Source: Typha latifolia | Lineage: Eukaryota; Streptophyta; Magnoliopsida; Poales; Typhaceae | Reading direction: 5' to 3' | DNA length: 64,000 nt | Assembly: GCA_019914945.1 (NCBI GenBank) | Contig: CM034099.1 | Span: 4,836,001-4,900,000, forward strand | Shown: in pieces, positions 1-17,790 of the stretch | How the letters are laid out: each line of letters opens with the position of its first letter | How positions within the stretch are numbered: position 1 is the first letter of the stretch | Translations under genes and position numbers: made by a program | Notes under the pieces: generated by a model | The model's input: the letters and a program-made list of their open reading frames with translations, nothing else | Told to the model about the DNA's origin: nothing | The model's database searches: none

Positions 1-136
1 TTATATTTAAATTAAAATTTATCTCTAAATAATTAAATTTAAATTATTTAATATTAAATGATATCTTCTTTAAGGCATATTTATACAGAGATTTGGAATC
101 GGTAGTCTATTTCTCTCCTCTCCGCCGACGTCTCCA

Positions 137-150
137 AAACCCTAAACCCT
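137..150 (+). promoter_or_regulatory. Telo-box-like repeat in the NOB1 5' leader
   Basis: The sequence aaaccctaaaccct lies 16 bases before the NOB1 start codon. Two overlapping copies of the AAACCCTAA telo-box are present. In plants this element is common in promoters and leaders of ribosome-biogenesis genes, which fits NOB1. The role here is inferred from position and family knowledge. Bases 1-136 upstream are AT-rich and carry nothing else that I recognise. Confidence 0.55.
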
Positions 151-165
151 CGAATCCCCGAAGCT

Positions 166-3100
166 ATGGAGGCGGAAGCTCCACCTCTGCCTTCTCCTCT
201 GCCCCAACCGGCGTCTTCTCCCTCCTCGAATTGGAGCGCTGTGCTGCAGAAGAAGCCGGATACGCAACCCCGCGAGACCATCTCGAGCCGCGTCTTCAGC
301 AATTGTAGGTCGAGCAAAGGGATATCGGTGGCGGTGGTCGATGCCAACGCCGTCATCCACGGGGACAAGCTCTCCGGCTTCGCGGACAAGTTCGTGTCGG
401 TGAAGGAGGTCTTGGAGGAGGTAAGGGATCCGGTATCTCGTCACCGGCTCTCGTTCCTGCCCTTCCCCGTCGAGACCATGGAGCCGTCTCCTGAGTTCAT
501 CAAGAAAGGTGAGATCTTGTTGGAGTTGAACTGTAGTGAAGTTAACAGAACATATCGGTGCATTTTCTATATGAGATTTATTAGGCCTGTATCTATTTTA
601 CCTTTCTATTTCATCAAATAGTTATATTTTTTTCTCCATTGGATTAGCTGGGCAGGTTATAGCAATGTAGTGGAGGGCAAGCTGTATGATGTATATTATA
701 TATATCGCAAGCTCGTAAACTTCGTTATGCTGTTTAGGAAATATTGATTACAAGGAAAAGTATTTGCCCCAGATATTCATGTTGGTACGAATATGGGCAG
801 TGTTTAAAGTTATGAGGAAATAACTGGGGGTCCATATTCATGTTGTCATTGCTGAAAATTTTTTATTAGGAGCAGTGGTGTTAAAGCTTATTTAAGTTCT
901 ATGTAACAGAGATTGGCTCTATGCAGTCCCGCCAGGGGTCTGAATATTCATATGTGAGACAACAGACTGCATTTCAGAACAATTATTTGCATTACTTAAT
1001 CTATTTTGGTTGACTTTTCAGGAAAATATACTTGGGTATTTTTGCTGTTAATAGCTTCATTTAATTCTCTTTTTCTTCTAGGAAGTTTCTATTTTGTGTT
1101 AGCTGTTACATGATCCATGAATAGCTGCACTCTGTTGTGTAGATGTGTCCTTGTGCCTTCTGGTTGTTGATACTTGCATTGGTTAATCTTTTGTTTTTTT
1201 ATTTACATGCATCCTATTTGATACCACAGTGATCAAGTTTGCAAAAGAAACAGGGGACTTTCATACCCTCTCAGATGTTGATATCAAGATCATTGCCCTT
1301 GCTTACATGTTGGAATCTCAGATTCATGGTACTAATCATTTAAGGGAACAACCTCCTCCACTTCATGTGGTGAATGTAAAACGTCTGGCTCAGGCTGAAA
1401 TGCCTGGGTGGGGCTCGAATGTACCTAATCTTGCAGAGTGGGAGGCTCTGGAGCAAACAGCCGAGGAAGGAAGGGATAGTGGATCTCGGATACTTCCATT
1501 AAAGGATATGAACAATCAAGTTATACCTACAGATCTTATTGATAACATGCCTGAGGAGCAAGATGATGAACACCAGTCTTTTGGAAGACCTAGAAAGTTT
1601 CTCCCTCAAAAGAAGGAGATTAAAGTTGAAGGCAAGAAGATGGTGGCAGCTGGAGTTGATGCTTCTCAAGGGGAATATGCTGAAAACATGGATGATTGGC
1701 TGCCTGCTGTTAGTCGTAGCACACACAGAAGATATTTAAGAAGGCAGGCAAGGCGTGAGTTGTCCAAGGCATCTGAGGAAAATGATGAACCATTTGATGA
1801 GGCTGGCATGAGTGCTGCAACAGCTGAAGGTGATGATGTTTTGTCTGGAGGTGCTACAGACTGCATAGACGCTGTTGAATCTAAAAGTTTTGAGGAAAAA
1901 ATTTGCCATAATGGGCTTTCTGAGTATGATAAAGGATTGGAAGGAAATGCTGGAGAGTTTGATGCTTCCAGTGCACAAGGGCAAATGAGATTGGGTAATG
2001 ATGCTTTTGAACATTTACAAGAAGAAAAGAAACATGAAATTCCTAGCAGAAGTCCAGCATCCAATCACTTTGATGTGCCAAATGGAACAGGCCATGGTGA
2101 TGATGTTGTTGTTGGAGGTGGCATTACCATGTGCATAGAAGACTTGGATAACCTAGATATAACAAGCCAGCCTGATGAAAGTGTTGATGCACTTTTTGAG
2201 AATGATGGTAGCAGTGAGCAAAGTTGGAACCTTAGGTCCTTATCTGACTCTAGTGTAGCTTGTGTTACAAGTGATTATGCGATGCAGAATGTTATTCTGC
2301 AGATTGGCCTAAGGTTATTGGCACCAGGTGGTATGCAGATACGCCAGTTGCACAGGTATGATAGCTCAACTACTGTTGTGGACTGATTTATTCAGTCACC
2401 TTTTATGTTCCTTCTTGTCATCTTTGGAAGCAACCAAGGTTTTGCTTTTCTGACATTCTATTAAGTCTAGTAAAACTTATATGTCTTGCAAATATTGCTT
2501 ATGCTTAGAAGGCTCAACAAGAAGAGATGTTCTAACAGGCTGTCAACTGGCTTCATGATCAAATCACTATTTCATATGTTCAAGTTCCTCTACAAACAAA
2601 AAGATTGTTAATATAACTTGGAACTGGTAAAGCTTCCATTATGAGAAAAAAATATATCCAAGAATATCAATACTGTATAGACATTGGTCCTAATATTAGA
2701 ACAGGCAGTAGACACCACCTGTCAAATAATTTGGTGCAGCATAGGTACATTACTATATTCATGTATGATTATATGACTGTATTTGCATGTCTACATTACC
2801 CATTTACATTGTTGAAGTTATAAGCTGAATATTTTTCTGCATTGGTTGTTAATATGTCATAGGTGGGTGCTAAAATGCCATGCTTGTAATAAAGTTACTC
2901 AAGAAACTGGGAGGATATTTTGTCCAAAATGTGGCAATGGTGGCACCTTACGCAAGGTTTCTGTGACAGTTGGTGAAAATGGGATTGAGTTGGCTGCACG
3001 GTGCCAGCGTATTCTCCTTCGAGGCACAAAAGTAAGAAACCTTGCTTTTTAAATGCTCTCAGGTCACTTACAGATTATTGTTTCTTATGAACGTGAGTTT

Positions 3101-4145
3101 GGTAGGGTTGATTGTAACCCTATGAGCAATTGTTTGAAACCTGCTTTTGGTCTGTCAATCAAAGTTATCAAAAGATGTGACTTACATATGAAAATAATGA
3201 ATATTGCGGCTTGAGCGTAAGTATGTCTTGATAGTATATCCTTGACAGTAAATTGTGCTGGAGAATGGTAGAAAACATATCATTATGTGTTGAAAATATT
3301 TAAGTCAATGCTCATGAATGAAAGAGATATTGTATATAACATGTGGCTTCAATATTTTGAGAGAAGTGACTGGCCAGAAGTGATTAGCCATTCGGAAGCT
3401 ATTAGGATTCTTTGGAACAGATTTTGTTCCTAACCTTGTTTGATGGATGGAAAATAATGTTACCGCATAAGCCATGACCATGAAGGTTGCCTTAAGAACT
3501 CCTTGTCCTGGAGGAGACTGGTGGCTCTTTGTCCCCATTCAAGCAGTAAAAAATTGGGTCTCATGCAATCTAGATGTCATAATATTCTGGAAACTAGCTG
3601 AAATATCTTACCATCCTGGTAATCTTGTAATCTTTCATGGCTGCCAGGCTGCTCAATATCTTTAGAATTTAGAGACTTTAAAGAACACTTGTTCTTACTT
3701 AGATGTTTCTATTCCTTTTACCTTGGGGACTATGTGTCAGCTGAATTACATAGTTTCTTATTTCCATATCCAATGTGCAGTTTTCCCTTCCCATGCCTCA
3801 AGGTGGCAGAGAAGCCATCACAAAGAACCTCATTTTACGTGAAGATCAACTACCGCACAAGCTTTTGTACCCTAAATCAAAGAAGAAATCAAGCAAACAG
3901 GTTATTCTACTGATCATTGTTTCTCTGTTTACTTTACTTCCTTTTATGTGTATGTGTACCTCTATGTATTTGTTACTAAATAGAATGTCTTATTGCAGGA
4001 TCAGGACTTCATAAGTTCGGATGACATATTTTCCCACTCTGGTGAGAAGAGAGCTCCATTGAAGCCACCTGTGAGAAAGGCACTGGCTGTCTTTAGTGGA
4101 AAAAGAAATCCAAATGATAATCATTTTTCTCGTCGTAAGCACTGA
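166..4145 (+). CDS. NOB1: NOB1, PIN-domain endonuclease for 18S rRNA 3'-end maturation
   Basis: NOB1 is the endonuclease that cuts 20S pre-rRNA at site D in late 40S precursors. Five exons join in frame: 166-508, 1230-2355, 2863-3031, 3781-3900 and 3999-4145, giving 634 residues. The PIN domain opens with VVDANAVIHG (Asp59). It continues across the first splice junction to the SDVD motif (Asp130, Asp132), which supplies further acidic metal ligands. The middle, about residues 190-480, is acidic, low in complexity and poorly conserved. The NOB1 zinc ribbon follows with Cys495, Cys498, Cys510 and Cys513, then the family tail LPMPQGGREAITKNLILRED and a basic C-terminus ending RRKH. The length is close to, and slightly above, that of plant NOB1. 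The start is the first ATG, just after a telo-box. All junctions are GT-AG and preserve frame. Confidence 0.93.
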
Positions 4146-4899
4146 GAGCTGGTTCATCCATAGGATACGTTTCTCCCGGGAGCTTGTGAAAGTTGTTATG
4201 TGATACCTTCAGCAGTAGGAGTTGTTGAAGGCATGAGTTATGAGTTGAGAAATTTATGAAAGATATGATGAAGCTTGATTTAGGCTCTCTTTTTTGAAGA
4301 TGGATGATCTGATAAAGCCAACTAAGATAGTTGTGGCCATTCCCTACGGTTGATTTACTATGATGTTTGTTTCTTTTTTCTGGATTTTGGCCACAAAATT
4401 GTGTGATTTCCATAAATTAATTAAAAGTTTCCAATATACCCATTTTACTCTGTACCTTTTAGTTGAAGTAGACGTCATCCAGTTTTTGAGTATTTCTCTT
4501 TGCTCTTTTTCCTTCTTTTTGAGAAGGTCCACGACCCTGTTTCATTAGAAACACTATTGTTATAATATTTCTCATTGTGAAATCCACTCGTTTATAATGA
4601 TCAGATTCAAATAATATTTGATTATGCGACCTTGTTGGAGTTCTCAGTGCATGTCAGTACTGTTATCTAGAACAGATAGCAGTTCTGTGATCAACAAGGT
4701 AGTCTAAACTATCGCAAGATTTTACTAGCCTGACTGATTTTATGGTAAGAGAAACTGCATTTCATCTACTGGGGGAAAAGAAAATCTGAGATATCCAATC
4801 AAGGGAAAAAGAAAAGAACTAAAGAAAAGAAGAAAAGGAAAGGTGAGAAAAGAACAGTGGAACAAGGTATGAGGAATTTACAGTGTGAGACTACTACAA
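4146..4899. other. Convergent 3' spacer between NOB1 and the LRR receptor gene
   Basis: The two flanking genes end towards each other here, so the stretch should hold both 3' UTRs. It is AT-rich, with an A/G-rich patch near 4770-4860. No reading frame in it resembles a protein. Confidence 0.6.
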
Positions 4900-7800
4900 C
4901 TAAGAGGACAACGCTAGCTCTGCCCATGCCAGTGGAGACTCTTTAAGAAGAGCAGCTGCAGACAAGTCGATTCCATTCTCGAGCACAGCGGTAATGATTT
5001 GCATGGACGGCCTCTTCGAAGGGTCTGGTTCGATGCACAGGCTCACTACACTACATATAACAGCAAGGTCATCGGCTTTGACAGTTTCCAATTCAGGATC
5101 CACCAGCTTGCCTATCTCCTCTGGATGCTGAAGATGCTCCGCAGCCTGCCACAAGTGGGATGAAGATGGCATTAAACATTAGACATTTCAAGAAAGCAAG
5201 CCAAAGTTCAAGTCAGAAGTAACAGAATATAATTTGGTTAATGAATGATGTTAATACTTCTAGTTACTACTAATATTCTGGAATTTGGCAGAAAAATAGG
5301 GTCATTCCATGTGATGCCATGAATGGATGAACTAAATATATGCACTGAGATGCCAATCTCTAAGAAGACCACATAAGCATGGAAAAGAGCTAGGTTACAT
5401 AGTTAAAAATAAGTGATTCCAGGTATTGCAATTCTGCGCTGCCTGTCTTTTTTTTATAATTTTTTTTTCAAAAAGACTTATCCTTATGATTCGGACGTGC
5501 AAGCCGTTAGTTTGAAAAGCATACTATATGCAAAATACACAACATGAATAGCTGCAAACTTGGATCTACTTTTATCCAGTATATAACAGAAAAATCTGAT
5601 TTATCATAAAATACTTGGTTCCCCTTCCTCTGATCAATATTTCTGACAGATAATTACTCACCCAATCCAACAATGACCCTCTATCCTTGCAATAGGGAGG
5701 CCTTCCGCTGATAATTTCCAGTAAAACCACTCCAAAGGCAAGCGTATTGCTTTGAACATCCATATGCCTTTGCTCTAAAGAATCCATGTAATCATGAATA
5801 GCACCATCATTGATATAACCATAGTTTTTCTCAGATTTTGAAAATATCATTTTCCAGCTCTCAAAATCGACTAGCTGCATGTGAAGAACTAGTCAATTTC
5901 TCTCAATTATGTAGTCAAAAACAACTACAAGGTAATAGAACAAGCAATGAAAGTAAAACAAGAAATATGGAGAACTGACAATTAGCTAATGGAAATGATG
6001 AAACTACTATGCAAAAATAAGCAAGTCATGTTTGCTTGATGCCACACCTTTGGAGTGAAATCTTCAGTAATATATACTGAATTTGAGTTGAATTCAGCTA
6101 TTGCGAATGGTGGTTGCAGCTCTGTGTGTAAGTATCTTAGCCCTTGCGCAATACCTATAGCTATTTTCATGCGTCTATGCCAGGATAACTGTGACTCTTC
6201 ACCATCTATAGTGCAAAAAAGTAAAAATGGTATCATTAAGATCCACAAGTACAGGATCATATTCAATCACCATACAAGGTGAAAAAAACTTGACTTACAG
6301 TGGAGGTGCTCATACAAGGTCCCATTAGATGCATATTCAAAGACCAGCATCCTTGAGAATGGCTCACTTTCTTCGCAATAACCCAGCAAATCTGCTACGT
6401 TGTCATGACTTAACCTTGCCAAATCAGCTATCTGAAAGGCATATGGTCTCATTTAGTTTTTGAAAGTGAATGTCCTTTAAAGTTGAAGTCATTTGATAAA
6501 GAAGTTACCTTTTTCCGAAAGAAGAATTCAAGGTAGCTTGTCCAGCAATCTGCTGGAATACATAATGATATGACAGCTATTTCAGGTCCATTCTTCATAA
6601 TTCCTTTATAGATTACACTGTCAGGAGTTGAGCCAATTATGTTGCTGAAATCTTCACAAGCTACTTCAAGATCCTGACGATTGAATCTTGACACATTTTT
6701 CAGTATTTCATTATCTATAAATGGCAACAGAGACAGACTCACATTAGTTCGCCATAGCAAAACCATGATAGAAGCCTAAGATTTGATGAGAGTAGTAGGA
6801 TGATTAGCACTGCCCAATTTTTCTCAAGGAAAAAAAAAAGAATAAAAGGAGAAAAGATTAGTACTAACCAATCGATACTGCTATCTCCTTCCTCCAGTTC
6901 ATAGTTCTCTTCCATGGGATCCTCACATAGGGTTTTAATTTGCAACTTTTTGCAGCAGTTACAGTACCAGTAATTATGAAAATAATCACAAGCACTCCCG
7001 TAGTAATTTCCAATATCAGAAGCCATGCTGGCTGCTGTAAAATTTGGTGCTTGTGCCATTCATTAAATCGTTTATGTGTCTCCTTTCCGACTTGCTGGCT
7101 CTTTGGAGATTCACCTAAATCAAAAGCAGCAAGTTCCCCTTCAACTATTAATTTTGATAAGAAGACGTAATGTGAAAAGAGCAAGCACCTAAAAGATAAT
7201 AGAAGATATTTGAATTTCATGAGATTCTTATAGAAATTCAATTTGATATTTCAGATGGATCAGGCAGTGAAGAAATAAAGTACCAAATTGAAGGAAAGGG
7301 CAAAGATGATTTATACAACTCCTAATCAAATATAAAAATGACATAAGTTGACAGGAAAAGGGGAGAAATGATCCTATTATCATACTTTATAGTTATATGA
7401 ATCATTGTCCCTTAATGTCCTAAATATTATTATTGTGTTATATTTTGCTGTTGCCTGTGCTTATTCACAAACTTTCGAGTTTGTTCATCAAGACATAGTT
7501 AATATTTCCTCATCTTCGTTAACTATGTCACAGGAATCTTTAGGTATAGAAAAGGACAACAAAAGAGAGATGAGAAGCGGCAGTTAGCATTCGTATCGTG
7601 TAACTGTATAATCATGCAACAAGGATATACGGCGAGAATATCCTAAATGAGTGATTAGTACTGCACTACTAACATCTACAGTCTGAAAATGTACAAACTG
7701 AACTGTAGCTTATTATTATGTATATATTATGATTAATATAAATTCTAAAAGATCTCTTGTGGATCAGCCATTTTGAAGCCAGACTTATAACCTTCTAATG

Positions 7801-10242
7801 GTCAATTTTTTTTCATTAGTTTCTGGCAACACTCAGCACAAACATGTCATAAATCCAAAACTGGAGTGATGGGTAAGTTCCAAAAGTACCATTACATATT
7901 TGAGAACTTCGCTGCAAGATGGAGTATTCATCCTGGAAGCAGTTTCCTTGGAAGCTTGATCTGTAGATGGATAAACAGGAGCTGATAATGTTCAACGAAA
8001 TCATAGTAAAGGTGCACTCAGATATGCAAGTTAGTTACCTCGGAAGATACTTCAAGCAAGGGGGTACTTTTCCAACAAAAAAGTTGTATGAGAAATCTCC
8101 CACTCTAAGCCTAGGTGACTGGCATAGGCCATTGCCACTACTGTTAGTTGCAATACTGCAGTAAACAAACAATAATCAAACTCTTTTATGACAATAAAAA
8201 AATAAGAAAAATATTTCAAGTATTTGAGACAGTTATCATCACCTTTCTTGTTCCAGAAAGATAGCATGTATAATGAGGGTGGGGATGCACATATTTTACT
8301 AAAGTTTAATGACGAACATATTTAAGTATGCTTAGATATCTAGTAAGGCCTGAATAACTGAGCTCAACCCCTCAAACTTGTTCTTATTTGATGTTCAGTC
8401 GATCTTGGTTTCACTCAGGTCTAATTGCAACTGCTGTATTTAACATGGACCTGAATTCTCAGATTTTTCAAAATGATACCTAGTTGCTAAGACTGGAATG
8501 GCCTGCTTCCCTTTATCTCCTAGGGGTGAATATGGCATAATATTGGTCAGGCCATGACGTACTGCTTTAATCCAGTTCCTAGAAGTCATTTTTAAAGGAA
8601 AACTAAGGTCTTCTTTTGAGGGAGAAGCAAACTATCATAACTTTTGCAGGTCCCTGTGTCTTTTAGTAATAAATTTGGAAGGAAATATTTACCATCAAAT
8701 AAGTATAAAGAAAACATCACTTACAGGCCACTCCCGGAAGGAGAGAAACTTGTATTGCTTCTTCCTGGAATTCGGCCCCTGAGCCTATTCCTATCTAACC
8801 GTAATTCAACAAGTTTCTCAAGCTTACCCAGCTGGGAGGGTATATTTCCCGACAATGCATTTGAGTGAAGATCTCTATGTAGAAAAAGAAGAAAGAAATG
8901 ACATCAGAAAACCAAATAAGCAGCAAAGGAACCAACATCCAAATAACTCAAGAAAGTTCACTTCCTACATTTTGGTTATGCTGCCCAAGTCACCAAGCTC
9001 AGGAGGAATAGGACCTGTAAGCCGATTCATGCTCAAATTCAGAACAGTGAGGTTCTTCAACATCCCAATCTGTTTAGGTATTGTCCCAAGAAGCAAATTT
9101 TTATTCAAATATCTGCAATGCAACCATATGTCATCCCAATTATTGTCCGAATAGCCAAATAAGCACTCTCAAGCAATATAAAGCATCATGAGATATACAT
9201 ACAATTCCTTCAAGGAACCAAGCTGTCCAAGTTCAGGAGCAAGAAATCCTTTCAACGACGAATTAGAAAGACTTCTGCAAAGTCCATCAGCATTTCAGAA
9301 CATTAGACACTCACTATAAATCAATTATACACACAAACACTTGCATTCCCCAGCTAATACTGGAGCTAAAAAAACATGAGAACAAAGATAGCCTTTCATC
9401 TGCACCAAATAAAACTCATTGGAATATGAACAAGTAATACCAGTATCAAATCTAACAGATCTTTTACATGCAATTACATATCACACAGAACCATATAACT
9501 TATGAAACAGGATATCCTGACTAAATATAGCATAATAGAGTACCAACGTGAGGAAGGATAAGAAAGGGCAGATGCATTCCTTACAGAGAAAACACACTAT
9601 CCCGAGACGCGGAGCAGATCACGCCATACCAGCTGCAAGGATCTTTGTCCCGAGAATTCCAGTCGGACAAGACTGCATGAGGGTCTTCAAATATAGCTTG
9701 TTTGAATGCTGCGAGCACCAAAACTGCTAAAAATAATGCAACAAAAATTAGAATAATTACCTCAAAGGCTTGAATGTAGTTCATTCAAAATAGAACACTA
9801 AAGTGAAAATTTTAGCGCCATTACTGTTTGCACTCTACTTTTTTACTACAATTTTTGGATTTTACCCAAAGAAAGCACCCTATGGTTAGTTATTACTTGT
9901 CAGAAATATTTCAATGTTAAGCAACTATCAAAATACCTTCACCCTAAAACCCACACCAAACCAAGAGAGAATTTTTAGTAACTACGTCAAAATTTAAAAC
10001 AAATGGTACAAACCATCATACTGTCACACAAGATAGGCAGCAAAATAAAATTTTCCAAAAAAGAGGAAAATTATCCCAAACGAAACCCCCATAAGAAATG
10101 GTGAATCCAAGCTCAAAACAATCAAGATTTAAGAGCAGTTCAGCATACCCTGATATTCTAACAAGGAGCTGGAAGACACAAAGAAGGCCCCCCATTTGAC
10201 AGCAACAATAAGAAGGAGCGGAAACCCAAGTGATCTCTTCAT
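4900..10242 (-). CDS. LRR receptor-like pseudokinase (At1g63430/At5g41180 type)
   Basis: This is a plasma-membrane leucine-rich-repeat receptor-like protein with a degenerate kinase domain. Thirteen exons join in frame to 663 residues: 10242-10149, 9726-9585, 9274-9203, 9112-8969, 8874-8725, 8155-8039, 7960-7890, 7114-6869, 6714-6509, 6431-6299, 6205-6048, 5874-5662 and 5145-4900. A signal peptide starts MKRSLGFPLLLIVAV. The LRR N-cap has DPCSWYGVICS, and the LRRs lie on exons of 72, 144 and 150 bases. FQGNC closes the ectodomain. The membrane segment is LLILEITTGVLVIIFIITG, followed by the kinase fold and the ending LAWAELALSS. Three catalytic positions are altered: the VAIK lysine region reads AVIS, the HRD region reads AIAEFNSNS, and DFG reads DFE. 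The same changes mark this subfamily, so signalling probably works through partners. The start is the ATG before the signal peptide; a 5' UTR intron upstream is likely. Confidence 0.9.
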
Positions 10243-10877
10243 GTCCACTAGAATGCTTCTAAGAGACCCATTAACAAACAATTTATCTGCACTAGAGTAA
10301 AAAAAAACCTGCTCTGAGAAGAAGACAAAGATCCCCGAGTCAGGGGAAGTCAAGGGGAGCAAGAACGGAACCTTTAGCTTGGAAGAGGAGAATACGAAGG
10401 AATGGGGCCACTCACATGGGAATGGAGATGGAGTAGGTGGGTTTGAGCACGAGGAATAGACGAGAGAGAGAGAGCTCAGAGCTCTGGGCTTTTAATAATG
10501 AACAAGAAACAAGGAGCTTAAAAGGATATTGATATTCCTCCAATTTAAATTAAGTGGAGGGAAGGGAAATTTTTTTTTTCTTTTTTCTTTTTGGAGAAGG
10601 GATTGATTTGAAGAAATTCTTTATTGTCTACTTGGGAATTTTGCAATTTAATTATATTAAATTTGTTATTTAGTATATTACACTGAGTATATATATTTTT
10701 TGATACATATTTTGTTAAAATAAAGTACACACAATTTTATGTATAATCCACATTAAAACTTATTATTATAAATTAAAAAAATTAAATATAATTAAATTGT
10801 GAAAGCCCTCTTATTATATTGATTGAATTATTTTATAACATTATTTTTCTTCGTACACAAATGGATGAATTGCCTTC

Positions 10878-10909
<32 letters not shown>

Positions 10910-12823
10910 CCATAGATGAAACTTTATATAACAATAAATGAATATAAATAAAAGACTGCCATGTAATAAAGCGATCGTGGTTACATAACAAAGCTTCTTC
11001 TCCACCTCCGCCAACCTCATCCACCGAAAGATAAAGGAGCTAAACTCTAATTAAATATAAACAATGATCTTTTTTTTTTTAAAAGTAGTACTTTACCAGA
11101 GGTTTAGTGGGAATGCCATCACAAATCTAGACCAAATGACTTCAGATATCACCCATTTATTTGTTTGGTCGTAATAAAAGTTTACACAAAATTCTTAATA
11201 TTTCCTTGATGATGCACTTCTCTTTGCCAAATTATAAAGCTGGGTTGTATCAAATATCAAACCCAACATTTAGGGGTATTATTGACTGTTAGGCTACAGT
11301 GGTCAGCTTAAGTAAATTGTGGCATTTTCAGATGCTGGTGATATCAATGGTATTATAAATTATTCCTCTTTGGAAAGAGAAGTGTAATGAGAGAAAGAGA
11401 GTATGAACAATTTGGCTAATGACATGAATTAATGGGCTTTAAACAATAAGTTAACAGGTTGGAAGGCCCTTCCTTTCTGGTAAATGTGATAATACATCAA
11501 ACTGGAGATTGTTTGTTCTCCATCTCTTATGAAGCAAGGTATGCAAAAAAGAAGAGATGGGATCCCTCCTTTGTTTTATCTTTTGCAATTTAACATATGC
11601 ATGTGCTTACCTTATACAATGTTCCTCTATATCTGAAGAACCCTTTTGTTTTGATGCTGCCCCCCTTAAATACTCTCCTTAGCTTCTTTAGGAAAGATGG
11701 TTCCCATAAACATCTATCACCTCTCTTCCTTGCACCATTAAGCAGCCAAAATTAATGAGGTAGAAATCTTGTTGCTTTCACTGGTGATCTGAAGAATAGA
11801 TAGTAATATAATATCAATTTAACAAAGAAGAAAAGGAAAAGAAGAATACTACATAATTTATCCTTGTCCTCTTTCTCAGATCATTTCCTATCTCAGTTCT
11901 AGCAACCAAACAACAAACTTTCTGTGGTTTACTACTTTCTGAGGTGGATTTGCTTTTCACGCAAGACTTAGCTTCCACACCAAGTTTTTTTTATCATGTC
12001 ATGGATATAAAATTACAATCTGAAAACTATGCTTGTGTTCTGTTACAGGTTCCAGCTAGAATAGTTGGCAGCCACTGTTGGTGTGTGGAGTAAGTATTGT
12101 TTGGAGTTCCCGGCACTTGGAAGTTAACACTTTCTCCATTTACCACCTCTCTTCGCTTCCAAGCAAGTTTCTAATTAATCCTTAATCCCCTTCACTGGTA
12201 GTTGTAGAGTATAACCGTGCAAATTACCTGTCAGCACTCCAAAAGGAAAATGAATTTGGTGTTGGTAATAAAATGTTAGAAGTAGAGTATGATATGATCT
12301 ACCAATTTTCTCCACATATGCAAGATGCAATCTATGTGAATGGAGTCCAAAGCTCCTCACAATTCCCACATAAAATTGGCATTATTTCCAGTATTTTAGC
12401 TGTAGAACTCAAATTTGATATCATGACTTCGATTCACAAAACAGTCCAGTAGCAAAGAGAATGATGCATACAGTCCTACTCTTTCCAGACCTTACTTTCA
12501 ATGAGCGTCATGCACCAAAACACTATTATTGTCAATAGGATGTTACTCACCTTTACTGAATGTATCTCAGACATACATAGTAATACACAGATTGTATCAC
12601 AGACATACATACTCATAGTATATTCTGAAGCAAAAAAATAAATTGATACAATTTGAAAAGAAGAAAAAAAACTAAACTAAGAGAAACTGTTACACCAACA
12701 AAAGATAAAAGGGAATTATAACATCTCGAGAGGGCAATGAAAATGATGGTTTTGCAGATTTTATGCTTGCTCTTAGGAGCGACACAGGGCAATTCCCCAT
12801 GTCCATTGTAAATTGTATCTTCT
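10243..12823. other. Spacer: LRR receptor 5' region and TAD1 3' region
   Basis: The first 250 bases hold the receptor gene 5' UTR, with a likely leader intron whose minus-strand donor gtgagt is at 10415-10410, and a short GA tract near 10463. The rest is AT-rich intergenic DNA with an (AG)n tract. I saw no convincing coding sequence or RNA gene. Confidence 0.55.
10882..10909. repeat. (AG)14 microsatellite
   Basis: An uninterrupted dinucleotide tract of 28 bases lies in the AT-rich spacer about 640 bases upstream of the LRR receptor start codon. Confidence 0.95.
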
Positions 12824-16869
<4,046 letters not shown>

Positions 16870-17510
16870 TCTATCGCGGGCTTCGTGCTGGCGCCCTTAA
16901 GTGACCCGAACCCGTATCCGTGCCCACAGGCGGATCGGGTAGAATAAACGGGTCGGGTCCTGTAATGTGCTATTTCTCCGGATTAAGCCCGGGTTCGGTC
17001 GGATTAACCTGTACATGTGCATGATCCATCCCTATCCAGCTATCCTATCCTTGTTCTCAAAAGAAAGGTCAATAGGATTATATATTCTTATGTTTCTTTT
17101 ATCTCAACAAATAAAAAAGAATTTAGATTTAACATCTCACTTTTAACTAATTTATGATTATACCATATATTTTTACTATTTACAACTTGATCCTTATATT
17201 TTAGCAATTAAAATTAGAAAATACCCGATTTATATTAACACCGAATGGATGGCATAAAAAAATTTCCATTAGATAATTTTAAAAAGTAACTAAAATATTC
17301 TTAGTTTACATTCTCTCCTCTCTTCCTCTTCTCTAGAATAAAAATGTGATTATTGATAATATTTTCGTAATTCTTTAATATAGTTAATTTAATTTAAAAT
17401 TTTAGTTAAGTTTAGCTAAGGGATAGTTTCTAAAGTATATAGCTTAATTTGTAAATAATTAAAATATAAGATGTAAAGTGCAAATTCGTTAAAGTCAAAG
17501 TATTAATGGT

Positions 17511-17573
<63 letters not shown>

Positions 17574-17790
17574 AAGAATCCTATGCTTCTTGAGTCCTGC
17601 CAACAAGTCTTAACATGCAAATTTGTCAAATTGTGCTCATTGGTCAATGCCGGCCCATAGTTCTCTGGCCGGCAACCATTGACCAACACACTCTTGTTCT
17701 TAGTCAATTCACAACTTCCTCATAGCTCATTATCTATTTATGCACATATTTCTTTCAGTCCATGTAGATATCTCTCTATACACTATAGCC
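16870..17790. other. Divergent promoter region between TAD1 and the NF-YC-like gene
   Basis: The TAD1-proximal 150 bases are GC-rich. The centre is very AT-rich, and a long GA tract sits near the NF-YC-like gene. No coding sequence is evident. Regulatory roles are inferred only from position. Confidence 0.55.
17516..17572. repeat. (GA)28 microsatellite upstream of the NF-YC-like gene
   Basis: A perfect GA tract of 57 bases ends 218 bases before the NF-YC-like start codon. In plants such tracts can be bound by BBR/BPC GAGA-binding factors. That function here is an inference from position. Confidence 0.95.
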
